The translations under genes were made by a program, and so were the position numbers. From the NCBI GenBank assembly GCA_902602185.1, contig CACKPV010000002.1:1-64000 (forward strand): a stretch of 64,000 nt of DNA, read 5' to 3'. The DNA is from an uncultured SAR86 cluster bacterium. GTDB taxonomy: Bacteria; Pseudomonadota; Gammaproteobacteria; Magnimaribacterales; D2472. Within the stretch, counting starts at the first letter, position 1. Each line of letters opens with the position of its first letter. Below, piece after piece: positions 41,787 to 49,825 of this stretch. Under the pieces are notes generated by a model. That model made no database searches and was not told the DNA's origin. It saw nothing but the letters and a program-made list of their open reading frames with translations.

Positions 41787-44012
41787 ATGCAAAAAAAATT
41801 ATTTACACTTTTAATATTAAGTGCTTTTTCTGCTAACTATATCCATTCGGAAGTAGTAGAAGAAGTAGTAGTGCAAGCCTCGTTGCTTGGACAAACTGAA
41901 GATGGGATAAGCGATCCTCTTCATATTCTTGATGGTGCTGAAATTGCTGATATGGCAACTACAAGTTTAGGTGAGACACTTGATTCTTTGGCAGGGGTTA
42001 CAACTGCAGATTACGGTTCTGCTGTTGGACAGCCTATCATTAGAGGATTGAGTGGATTGAGGGTTAAAGTTTTAACCAACGGTCTTGTAAACAGAGATGT
42101 AGCGGGCATTGGTGCAGATCACAAAAATGAAGTTGATCTTTTTGATATTCAACAAGTTGAAGTTGTGCGAGGACCATCATCACTACTTTACGCAAATGGT
42201 GCTACAGGTGGAATCGTAAATATTGTTGACAATGCAATAGCCACTTCTGATGTTGAAGATATGAGTATTAAGTTAGGTTTTGAAACCCAATCAGTAAACT
42301 CTGGTGATAGTCAAAACTTTGCATACAGTGATAATGTTGGGGGTTTAAATCTTTATTTCTCATATTCTGATTCTGCATTTGGCAATTATGATATTCCAAA
42401 TGGTGCCGTTCTTCATGAAGAAGAGCATCATGATGAGGATCATGATGAGGAAGAGCATGATGAGCATGATGAAGATATGGGTTACCTTGAAAATTCAGAT
42501 TCAGCTCAAGAAGCAACTAGATTTGGAGTCTCCAAAGTTGGTGATTGGGGATATGTCGGTATGTCTCTAAGCAACTCAGAAAGTGTTTTTGGTGTTCCAT
42601 ACCATGGTGAAGGTCATAGTGATGAACATGGAGACGAAGAGGACGGTCATGATGAACATGAAGGAGAAAGAATCTTCTCCGTAACTGATTCGGATAAATT
42701 TAATATCAAAGGGTCAATAGCTCTTGATAGAAATTTAGTAAATAGCGTGGATTTTTTCTTCCAAGATTCTGAGTATGCTCATACTGAACAACATGCTGAA
42801 GAAGAGCATGGTGATGAAGAAGAGCATGGTGATGAAGATGATCACGGACATGGTGAAGAAGGTCCGACAACCTTTAGTAATGATTCTTCTGAATATGGTC
42901 TTATATTCGATCTTTCAAACGACGCAATGACTCAAAAAGTATCATTAAATATTTCAGATGAAACCATTAAAATTTTTGGTGATGAAGCTTTTATGAATCC
43001 AGCTGAAAGAGAAGAACTTACCTTAGGATATTTTGCCAATAGGGAAATTGGATTATTTGATGTAAGTTTTGGCATAAGATATGACCAAATCGACACCAAT
43101 GGTTCGATTACTGAGCATCATGAGGAAGAGCATCACGATGAGGAAGAAGAACACGAAGAAGAAGAGGAAGAGACAACAAATTATAACTTTGATACAAATA
43201 ATTTGAGTTTTTCTATTGACCTTCGCAGATCCCTCAATGAAAACTGGGATGTTAATTTTGGTTATTCCAGCCTTGAGCGAGCTCCTTCAGTGGTTGAGCT
43301 GTTTATGAATGGCCCGCATTTAGCAACAGGACGATTTGAAGTAGGTAATACTAATCTTGCCACTGAAACCTCTAATAACATCGACCTTGGAGTAAGTTAT
43401 GCAAATGATAATTTCTTTGCATCATTATCATTCTTTATAAATGATGTTGATAATTATGTGTATCTTATGGATATGCATGAGGAAGAGCACCATGATGAGG
43501 ATGAAGATCATGATGAGGAAGAACACGAAGAAGGTCACGATGACCATGGTGGTCTCATTCTTGCAAATTACCTTCAAGAAGATGCTGAACTGGATGGATA
43601 TGAACTTGAAATTGGCAGAGTATTCAATCTAGCAAGTGGAGATCTAGAAGTATCTTTTTCAAGAGATGTTGTCAATGGAAGCTTATCAAGCGGAATGAAT
43701 ATTCCCAGAATGAGTCCTGCAAGAAATATTTATTCAGTAGGATATTCTGTAAATGATTATTTGTTTGATTTGAGTTTCAAGGATGTAGACTCTCAAACAG
43801 ATACTGCTGAAGAGGAATCCGCAACCAGTGGTTACCAGATGCTTGATGCCAAACTCGTTAGGACTTTCGACCTGAATGGGAATTCTTTAAGAGTATCTGT
43901 ATTTGCAAATAACCTTCTTGATGAGGTTGCAAGAAACCATGCTTCTTTTGTAAAGAATCAAGTTCCTTTACCAGGTAAAAATTTTGGTTTACGTTTTAAC
44001 CTAAGTTTTTAA
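41787..44012 (+). CDS. TonB-dependent receptor, ZnuD-like, with five His-rich loops
   Basis: Outer-membrane active transporter, most likely for zinc. The 741-aa protein has a signal peptide (about residues 1-21), a TonB-box-like VEEVVVQAS, the plug (LDSLAGVTTADYGSAVGQPI in parts, PIIRGLSGLRVKVLTNG, VEVVRGPSSLLYANGATGGIVNIVD) and a beta-barrel ending in Phe741. Five acidic His-rich blocks (residues 210-230, 273-293, 332-358, 443-462, 564-588) fall where extracellular loops are expected. ZnuD of Neisseria, and copper/zinc receptors of other bacteria, use similar loops. A strong terminator follows. Copper is the main alternative metal. Confidence 0.9.
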   Translation: MQKKLFTLLILSAFSANYIHSEVVEEVVVQASLLGQTEDGISDPLHILDGAEIADMATTSLGETLDSLAGVTTADYGSAVGQPIIRGLSGLRVKVLTNGLVNRDVAGIGADHKNEVDLFDIQQVEVVRGPSSLLYANGATGGIVNIVDNAIATSDVEDMSIKLGFETQSVNSGDSQNFAYSDNVGGLNLYFSYSDSAFGNYDIPNGAVLHEEEHHDEDHDEEEHDEHDEDMGYLENSDSAQEATRFGVSKVGDWGYVGMSLSNSESVFGVPYHGEGHSDEHGDEEDGHDEHEGERIFSVTDSDKFNIKGSIALDRNLVNSVDFFFQDSEYAHTEQHAEEEHGDEEEHGDEDDHGHGEEGPTTFSNDSSEYGLIFDLSNDAMTQKVSLNISDETIKIFGDEAFMNPAEREELTLGYFANREIGLFDVSFGIRYDQIDTNGSITEHHEEEHHDEEEEHEEEEEETTNYNFDTNNLSFSIDLRRSLNENWDVNFGYSSLERAPSVVELFMNGPHLATGRFEVGNTNLATETSNNIDLGVSYANDNFFASLSFFINDVDNYVYLMDMHEEEHHDEDEDHDEEEHEEGHDDHGGLILANYLQEDAELDGYELEIGRVFNLASGDLEVSFSRDVVNGSLSSGMNIPRMSPARNIYSVGYSVNDYLFDLSFKDVDSQTDTAEEESATSGYQMLDAKLVRTFDLNGNSLRVSVFANNLLDEVARNHASFVKNQVPLPGKNFGLRFNLSF
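42414..43550 (+). repeat. Five dispersed His/Asp/Glu-coding blocks in the TonB receptor
   Basis: Codon-level repeats of GAT/GAG/CAT/GAA encode acidic His-rich loops at 42414-42476, 42603-42665, 42780-42860, 43113-43172 and 43476-43550. Runs such as EEHHDEDHDEEEHDEH recur with changes, suggesting expansion of short repeats. They account for spurious open frames on both strands in this stretch. Confidence 0.85.
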
Positions 44013-44023
44013 TCTCACTATAT

Positions 44024-44056
44024 AAAAACGAGTCTAGCAATAGACTCGTTTTTTTT
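44024..44056 (+). terminator. Rho-independent terminator after the zinc-type operon
   Basis: A perfect 13-base-pair stem, AAAAACGAGTCTA / TAGACTCGTTTTT, closes a GCAA tetraloop (44037-44040), and the run of T continues to 44056. The GNRA-type loop makes it very stable. It is the best intrinsic terminator in the window, and because the stem starts with A residues it could also work for the opposite strand. Confidence 0.92.
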
Positions 44057-44107
44057 ATCTTTCAAATCGTCTCCAATCTTGTAAAATTATCGGGTAACAA
44101 TATTTGT

Positions 44108-46678
44108 ATGCTGAAAAAACATATCTTTCTAGGACTTTTAATTTTTCAAGTGCTCTTAGTTGCTGACGTTGAAGAATTGGTTGTCACTGGAAGTTTGATT
44201 AATAATCTTGAAAATGATTCATCACCTATAGAAGTTATTAATAAAGAAGATTTAGAAAACTTAAACATTACTCAACTAGCTGAAATTAGTAAATATCTAA
44301 ACATAAGTTCTGGTTCCAGATTCCAAACTAATGCTCTCGAGGGTACCGATCAAGGCATGACATCCATCACACTCAGAGGATTGGATCATGCATCAACCTT
44401 GTTATTGATTAATTCAAATCGTCATACATTTGCAGGTACTACTTCCGATGATGGCGAGGCTTACATCGATGCAAACATTGTTCCAGAAATTGCAATTGAA
44501 AGAATTGAAATTCTCAAAGAAGGTGCTACCTCACTCTATGGTTCTGATGCTATTGCCGGAGTCATTAACTTCATAACTATTAGAGAATTTGAGGGTATGC
44601 GATTTAAAGTTGGATCACAAAAAGCTTCTAACTACAATCACAACGATAAAAGTTTGGGAATTCTTTTTGGTAAAAATATAAATCGCAGCAATATTGTTGC
44701 TGGGATCAACATTCTTGAAAGAAGTCCACTTTCAGCTAGAGAAATTCCTGGTATTGCTGAGTTAGGACTAAGTACTTTTGGGAAAACATTCAAACTGCTT
44801 GCTCCGGATGAAGTAACCTTTGGAGATTATGCAGGGGTTTATCCGAATGAGACAACATTTGTCCCTGACCCAAAATGTGAGGCCAATGGAGGTGTACTGG
44901 ACGGATCTTTTTGCCGGTTTTTGTACGGTGAAAGATTTAACATTGTAAATGATGAAAGTCATAAAAAAGCCTATCTAAACTTTTCAAGAGTTTCCAATAA
45001 AGCAAATATCAATATTTCTCTGCTGGCATCAAATGTTAAAGTCAACGATAATCCGCAATCGCCCTCTTATCCCGCTCTACCCTTTCTATCACGGAATATC
45101 TTACCTGGAGAAGGTGGCAGCCCGTTCAATGTACCACTAAAATGGTACGGTAGACCCTTAGGATCAGAATACGACTCACCCCATTCTCCAAAAGATATCT
45201 TCCAACATCATTTAACTGCAAATATTGGTTTTAAAGTGAATGTAGCAACTTCTGCAGAATTAACATTGTCATCAAGTCGACACCAAAATGATCATTTTCG
45301 TCCTGATATTATTGATTCTAGATTCCTCGATGCCATTCAAGGAAAAGGTGGCCCAAACGGAGATGAAATGTGGAATATATTTGATTCTAGTCAAAACTCA
45401 CAAGAGCTGATTGATTATGTCTCTGGTGCAGAAGTCTCAAAAAAGACTGCTCATCTAGACAGCTTAAATTTAACATTCACCTCTGCATGGAACCAGCTGC
45501 GGTATGCGTATGGAATTCAATATAACCAGGAATCTCTAGATGTAATATTCGACGAAATTAGTCGTGCAGATTTTGATAATGATGGAAAGTTATTAAAGAT
45601 TGCAGATTTATTTTTTTTGGGTGGGGGTACTAACGTTGACAGTCAACGAACCTCGAAAGCTCTCTTCACTGAAATGGACACCAATTTAACAGAAAAAGTA
45701 AATCTAAGACTGGCAGCAAGATATGAGTCTATGAATAATGAAAATTCATTAGATCCTAAACTATCTCTGAAATATAATTTTAGTGATTCTCTTAGCTTTA
45801 GATTCTCCCAGAGTACTGGATTTTCAATGCCTTCCATGGCTCAAATGTATTCTAGTTTTATAAAATTAGGCAGTGTTAGAGATGTCACGAGTTCTGTCTT
45901 TGTAAGGCAGGCTGTAATTGGTAATCCAGATCTCAAACCTGCTACTTCCAAAAATAAAAACTTAGGCCTAATTTATGAAATTTCTTCTCTCAAACTTTCC
46001 ACTGATTTTTGGGAAGTAAAATACAAAAATAGAGTCGAAGCTGAAAATGCTCAAGCGCTATTAACAGCAGATCCCAATGGGCCAAGTATTACTCGTAATG
46101 AATTAGGTGATCTAGTCGGTGTTACTACCTCATATTTTAATGAAGAAAGCACCCTGGTAAGAGGTTATGACATCCAGATGTCTTACACTGCAGATATAGA
46201 TTTTATTGAAGATTTAACATTTGTTTTAAAAGGAACAAAAATAAGTAAATTTATGACTCCTCAGGAAATTGATGGAGGTTCAGTCTTGGTCAATCGAGTG
46301 GGCAAGTTTAATTATGATGCGCATACTCATTCCTTGCCTGCAAAGAGAATTAACGGATTTATAACTTGGAAATCCAATGATTATTTCTCAGGACTTACGG
46401 TTAGATATATAGACGGATACAAGAATAAAAGACCAATCAGTAGTCTAGGTCTTACCTATGGTTATACTAATACTATAAAATCATCTTTATTATTTGATTT
46501 TTCAATAGGTCGTCATTTTGCTCTTAGCACTGGTGCTTTAACCTCAAAACTTGCGATTATAAATTTGTTTGATAAAAAAGCTCCGAGATTATTTGATGCA
46601 CCAGATTTTAGCTTTGATACCAGAGTTCATGATCCGCGAGGACGACTATTACATTTAATTATTGAATATAATTTCTAG
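44108..46678 (+). CDS. TonB-dependent receptor, substrate unknown
   Basis: An 856-aa outer-membrane transporter. It has a signal peptide (about 1-19), a TonB-box-like VEELVVTGS, and the plug with SSPIEVINKEDLENLN, TSITLRGLDHASTLLLIN, and EIAIERIEILKEGATSLYGS (parts). The barrel contains a Cys pair in an extracellular loop (DPKCEANGG...SFCRF), common among Caulobacter/marine-type receptors that import oligosaccharides or other organic substrates. It lacks the His-rich loops of its upstream neighbour, so it is not an obvious duplicate. It ends in Phe, and the shortened rnr begins 22 bases later. Confidence 0.88.
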   Translation: MLKKHIFLGLLIFQVLLVADVEELVVTGSLINNLENDSSPIEVINKEDLENLNITQLAEISKYLNISSGSRFQTNALEGTDQGMTSITLRGLDHASTLLLINSNRHTFAGTTSDDGEAYIDANIVPEIAIERIEILKEGATSLYGSDAIAGVINFITIREFEGMRFKVGSQKASNYNHNDKSLGILFGKNINRSNIVAGINILERSPLSAREIPGIAELGLSTFGKTFKLLAPDEVTFGDYAGVYPNETTFVPDPKCEANGGVLDGSFCRFLYGERFNIVNDESHKKAYLNFSRVSNKANINISLLASNVKVNDNPQSPSYPALPFLSRNILPGEGGSPFNVPLKWYGRPLGSEYDSPHSPKDIFQHHLTANIGFKVNVATSAELTLSSSRHQNDHFRPDIIDSRFLDAIQGKGGPNGDEMWNIFDSSQNSQELIDYVSGAEVSKKTAHLDSLNLTFTSAWNQLRYAYGIQYNQESLDVIFDEISRADFDNDGKLLKIADLFFLGGGTNVDSQRTSKALFTEMDTNLTEKVNLRLAARYESMNNENSLDPKLSLKYNFSDSLSFRFSQSTGFSMPSMAQMYSSFIKLGSVRDVTSSVFVRQAVIGNPDLKPATSKNKNLGLIYEISSLKLSTDFWEVKYKNRVEAENAQALLTADPNGPSITRNELGDLVGVTTSYFNEESTLVRGYDIQMSYTADIDFIEDLTFVLKGTKISKFMTPQEIDGGSVLVNRVGKFNYDAHTHSLPAKRINGFITWKSNDYFSGLTVRYIDGYKNKRPISSLGLTYGYTNTIKSSLLFDFSIGRHFALSTGALTSKLAIINLFDKKAPRLFDAPDFSFDTRVHDPRGRLLHLIIEYNF

Positions 46679-46700
46679 TTGATAAGTTGTATTTATAATT

Positions 46701-48173
46701 ATGAACAAACTTGAAACTGCAATAAACCAAGCTATAGAAGAGCTTGAGTTACCAAGTGCTTGGCCAAGTGCAGTTTCTCAAGAACTGCCATCAGAATCTA
46801 ACTTTCCTTATCAAGGCAACTACAAAGATTTTACCGATATGCATTTTGTCACTATTGATGGAGAAGATGCAAAAGATTTTGATGATGCGGTTTTATGCGA
46901 ACGAACAAGTCAAGGTTTTACTTTGCGTGTAGCTATAGCTGATGTGAGTGGTGCAGTAATACCAAACACTGCTATGGACAAAGAGGCAAGGAAGAGAGGA
47001 ACTTCAATATATTTTCCCGGATTAGTAATCCCAATGTTACCGGAAGCTATCAGCAATAATATTTGCTCTCTGGTTCCCCAACAAAATCGTAACACTGTTG
47101 TGTGTCAGATGATGTTTGATGATGATGGTGACATTAACAAATTTGATTTTGTACTTGCCACCATAGAATCAAAACATCGATTAACTTATTCTGAAGTTGA
47201 GAGTTTTGTAACTGATAGGCAAGCCCTGAGTTTGCCGGAAGTTGAAAGCTCAATATCCCATCTCAAAACTCTTACTAATATCTTATTAGATAAAAAAATG
47301 CAAAGAAATGCTCTGGACTTTGAGAGTAATGAGCCACAAGTCGAATGTGATAACAGTGGGGCAGTAAAATCAATAGTAAAACCCAGTCGATTATTTGCCC
47401 ATCAAATGATCGAAGAATCTATGATTGCAGCCAATACTTGTGCTGTTTTATTTATTAAGTCGAAAATATCATTTGCAATAAATAGATACCACCCTCCTCC
47501 AAGTGAAGAGAAACTAAAACCACTTATTGACAAAATTAATACCTTAAAACAACAAGATCTTTCTGACCCACTGATCATATTAAAAAAAGCTATAAGTATT
47601 TCAAAAAAAGAAAAAGGGTTTGAAATTTTGCAAAATCTCATTTTACAAAATTTACCAAGAGCCGTGTACTCGGTTAATGAAAGTGGTCATTTTGGCCTTC
47701 AACTCAAGGAATATACACATTTCACTTCACCAATTCGACGGTACCCTGATCTGGTCATACATCGCATACTCAAGTCAATTTTATTAAACACAGAGGTGGT
47801 CTACACACAGAATCTTCTTGAAGATCAGTGTGCTGAACTTTCAGAATTAGAGAAAAGAGCAGAGCAGGCTTCTCGGCAAGTCACTCAACAATTGATTTGC
47901 TATCATTTAGAAAATGAAATTGGGAAAACATTTAATTCAAAAATAGTTAGTGTCACGAGTTTTGGCCTCTTTTGTGAAATTAAAGATTTTTTTATTTCAG
48001 GCTTACTTCATGTTTCAGATTTACCTTCTGACTACTATCTTTATAATGAACATCAAAATTATTTAAAAGGTCGAAAAAGAGGGATGGCATTTAAAGTCGG
48101 TGATCCAATCACTATCAGAATAGACAATGTGTTGCCGAGTGAACGTAAAATAGTCTTAGGTTATGAATACTGA
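46701..48173 (+). CDS. rnr: Minimal RNase R/II-type exoribonuclease (no cold-shock domains)
   Basis: 3'-5' exoribonuclease. The 490-aa protein begins about 45 residues before the RNB catalytic domain, whose metal motif DGEDAKDFDDAV supplies Asp53, Asp59, Asp61 and Asp62. RGTSIYFPGLVIPMLPE and the C-terminal tract HFTSPIRRYPDLVIHR are typical; an S1 domain (about residues 405-488) ends it. E. coli RNase R is about 800 aa, with an N-terminal helix-turn-helix and two cold-shock domains, all absent here. An in-frame TAA at 46683-46685 rules out an upstream extension. The rnr-rlmB order supports RNase R rather than RNase II. It overlaps rlmB by 11 bases. Confidence 0.9.
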   Translation: MNKLETAINQAIEELELPSAWPSAVSQELPSESNFPYQGNYKDFTDMHFVTIDGEDAKDFDDAVLCERTSQGFTLRVAIADVSGAVIPNTAMDKEARKRGTSIYFPGLVIPMLPEAISNNICSLVPQQNRNTVVCQMMFDDDGDINKFDFVLATIESKHRLTYSEVESFVTDRQALSLPEVESSISHLKTLTNILLDKKMQRNALDFESNEPQVECDNSGAVKSIVKPSRLFAHQMIEESMIAANTCAVLFIKSKISFAINRYHPPPSEEKLKPLIDKINTLKQQDLSDPLIILKKAISISKKEKGFEILQNLILQNLPRAVYSVNESGHFGLQLKEYTHFTSPIRRYPDLVIHRILKSILLNTEVVYTQNLLEDQCAELSELEKRAEQASRQVTQQLICYHLENEIGKTFNSKIVSVTSFGLFCEIKDFFISGLLHVSDLPSDYYLYNEHQNYLKGRKRGMAFKVGDPITIRIDNVLPSERKIVLGYEY

Positions 48174-48894
48174 TAATAAAAATAATCTGCGAGAAGGTTT
48201 TCACCACGTTGAAATCTTGATAGATAACAAGCCAGAGAGCATTAAGAAAATCTACCTCCCCTTGGAAAGATCTGATGACAGGATAGAAAAACTTAAAGAA
48301 AAGTGTGGAGATATTGGATTGAAAGTTGAATTTTCGAAAAAAGTAAAGAAAAGTCCTGTAGTTGAAGTCATTGAGTCCGCTAAACAAAATTTAAAGGATT
48401 TAAAAAAAACTCTCGACTTAAATTCATCAACTAACCAAACATTTATTGTCTTAGATAATATTATTGACCCAAGAAATCTTGGGGCTATTTTAAGGACTGC
48501 AGCAGTATTAAATATTGATGGAATAATCATTAATAAAGATCACTGTGCACCAACGACTGATACCGTTCACAGAGTTTCTTGTGGAGGCTCAGATCTTTTG
48601 AATATATTTTATGTTTCTAATTTATTAAATTGCATTAAAACATTAAAAGAGTTTAATTTTGAGATCATTGGCTTTACTGAGCATGCTAAAGACGGTTTGC
48701 AACAAATTAGAGATGGCAATTCTGCTCTGGTGTTTGGCTCAGAGGAAAAAGGTATTCGAGCAAAGACTCTCGAGGCCTGTGATATACATGTAAATCTTAT
48801 AAAAAATGATAAAATCAATAGCTTGAATGTCTCTGTAGCAATGGGAATTGCAGCTAATGAAGTCATCGGCGTAAAAAAAAGTTTTTCAAATTAA
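48163..48894 (+). CDS. rlmB: 23S rRNA 2'-O-methyltransferase (RlmB-like, SpoU family)
   Basis: Methylates the ribose of a 23S rRNA guanosine (G2251 in E. coli). The 243-aa protein has a divergent N-terminal substrate domain, then the SPOUT knot motifs: VLDNIIDPRNLGAILRTA with the catalytic Asn/Arg, ALVFGSEEKGI, and NSLNVSVAMGIAA. Its start overlaps the rnr stop by 11 bases, and its stop directly abuts lpxC. The N-terminal 75 residues are less conserved than usual. Another TrmH-family target is possible, but the rnr neighbourhood favours RlmB. Confidence 0.88.
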   Translation: MNTDNKNNLREGFHHVEILIDNKPESIKKIYLPLERSDDRIEKLKEKCGDIGLKVEFSKKVKKSPVVEVIESAKQNLKDLKKTLDLNSSTNQTFIVLDNIIDPRNLGAILRTAAVLNIDGIIINKDHCAPTTDTVHRVSCGGSDLLNIFYVSNLLNCIKTLKEFNFEIIGFTEHAKDGLQQIRDGNSALVFGSEEKGIRAKTLEACDIHVNLIKNDKINSLNVSVAMGIAANEVIGVKKSFSN

Positions 48895-49809
48895 ATGTTA
48901 AAGCAAAGAACACTAAGAAATTCAATCAAAGCTTCTGGCATTGGTCTGCATAGTGGTAAACAAGTTAACATTCAATTAATGCCATCTGAACCTGATACAG
49001 GCATTAGATTTTTAAGAACAGACCTCCAAGAAGATTTAGAAATTCCAGCAACGGCTCGAGAAGTTGGATTTACTACTTTATCAACTACTCTGGGTTCAGG
49101 AACAAATCAAATCTCAACCATTGAACATTTACTTTCAGCAATTGCAGGCTTGGGTATTGATAACTGCTTAATTAAGGTTGATGGTCCAGAAATGCCAATT
49201 ATGGATGGTAGCGCAGGACCTTTTGTTTTCTTACTTCAAGCTGCTGGTATTGCTGAACAAGATGTTAAAAAGAAATTTATTAAAGTACTCAAAGAAGTAA
49301 AAGTAACTAGAGATGATGCTTATGCCTACATCAAGCCATTTGATGGTTTTAAAGTTTCTTTTTCAATTGAATTTAATCATCCGGTTCAAAATAGATATCC
49401 TGCAGAGTCAACCATTGATTTTTCATCGACATCATTTGTCAGAGAGGTATGCCGTGCCCGAACTTTCGGTTTTAATAAGGATATTGAATCCCTTAGGAAA
49501 CAGAATCTAGCTTTGGGGGCAAATATGACAAATGCCATCAATATTGGAGAGGATGAAATTCTCAATGAGGAAGGGCTTCGTTTTGATGATGAATTTGTTA
49601 AACATAAAATTCTCGATGCGATTGGAGATTTATACCTGCTTGGCCATAATTTAATCGGTGAATTTGTAGGTTATAAATCAGGTCATGCTCTCAATAATGA
49701 GTTACTTAGAAAAATCAGTGAAACCTCAGATGCTTTTGAGATCGTCGAATTTGAAGATCTTGATGATGCTCCCATTTCTTATGCACGACCTCCTTTTGAG
49801 GACGCTTAG
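48895..49809 (+). CDS. lpxC: UDP-3-O-acyl-N-acetylglucosamine deacetylase
   Basis: Committed step of lipid A synthesis; zinc enzyme. The 304-aa protein starts [21 protein letters not shown]. Zinc ligands His78 (STIEHLLSA), His237 and Asp241 ([16 protein letters not shown]) and the catalytic His264 (SGHALNN) are all present. It begins immediately after the rlmB stop. In E. coli lpxC follows ftsZ and precedes secM-secA; here the cell-division genes are absent and no secM-like gene separates it from secA (16-base gap). Confidence 0.97.
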   Translation: MLKQRTLRNSIKASGIGLHSGKQVNIQLMPSEPDTGIRFLRTDLQEDLEIPATAREVGFTTLSTTLGSGTNQISTIEHLLSAIAGLGIDNCLIKVDGPEMPIMDGSAGPFVFLLQAAGIAEQDVKKKFIKVLKEVKVTRDDAYAYIKPFDGFKVSFSIEFNHPVQNRYPAESTIDFSSTSFVREVCRARTFGFNKDIESLRKQNLALGANMTNAINIGEDEILNEEGLRFDDEFVKHKILDAIGDLYLLGHNLIGEFVGYKSGHALNNELLRKISETSDAFEIVEFEDLDDAPISYARPPFEDA

Positions 49810-49825
49810 TTGAAATCAAAGATTT

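Noticed and set aside
42268-42570. Open frames on both strands in the TonB receptor, with Met/Ile or His-rich products
   Set aside because: They are produced by the repeated GAT/GAG/CAT codons of the His-rich loops, with no start signals or recognisable products.
46679-46700. Frameshifted N-terminus of RNase R upstream of 46701
   Set aside because: Only 22 bases separate it from the TonB receptor and there is an in-frame stop, so no room for the missing domains.
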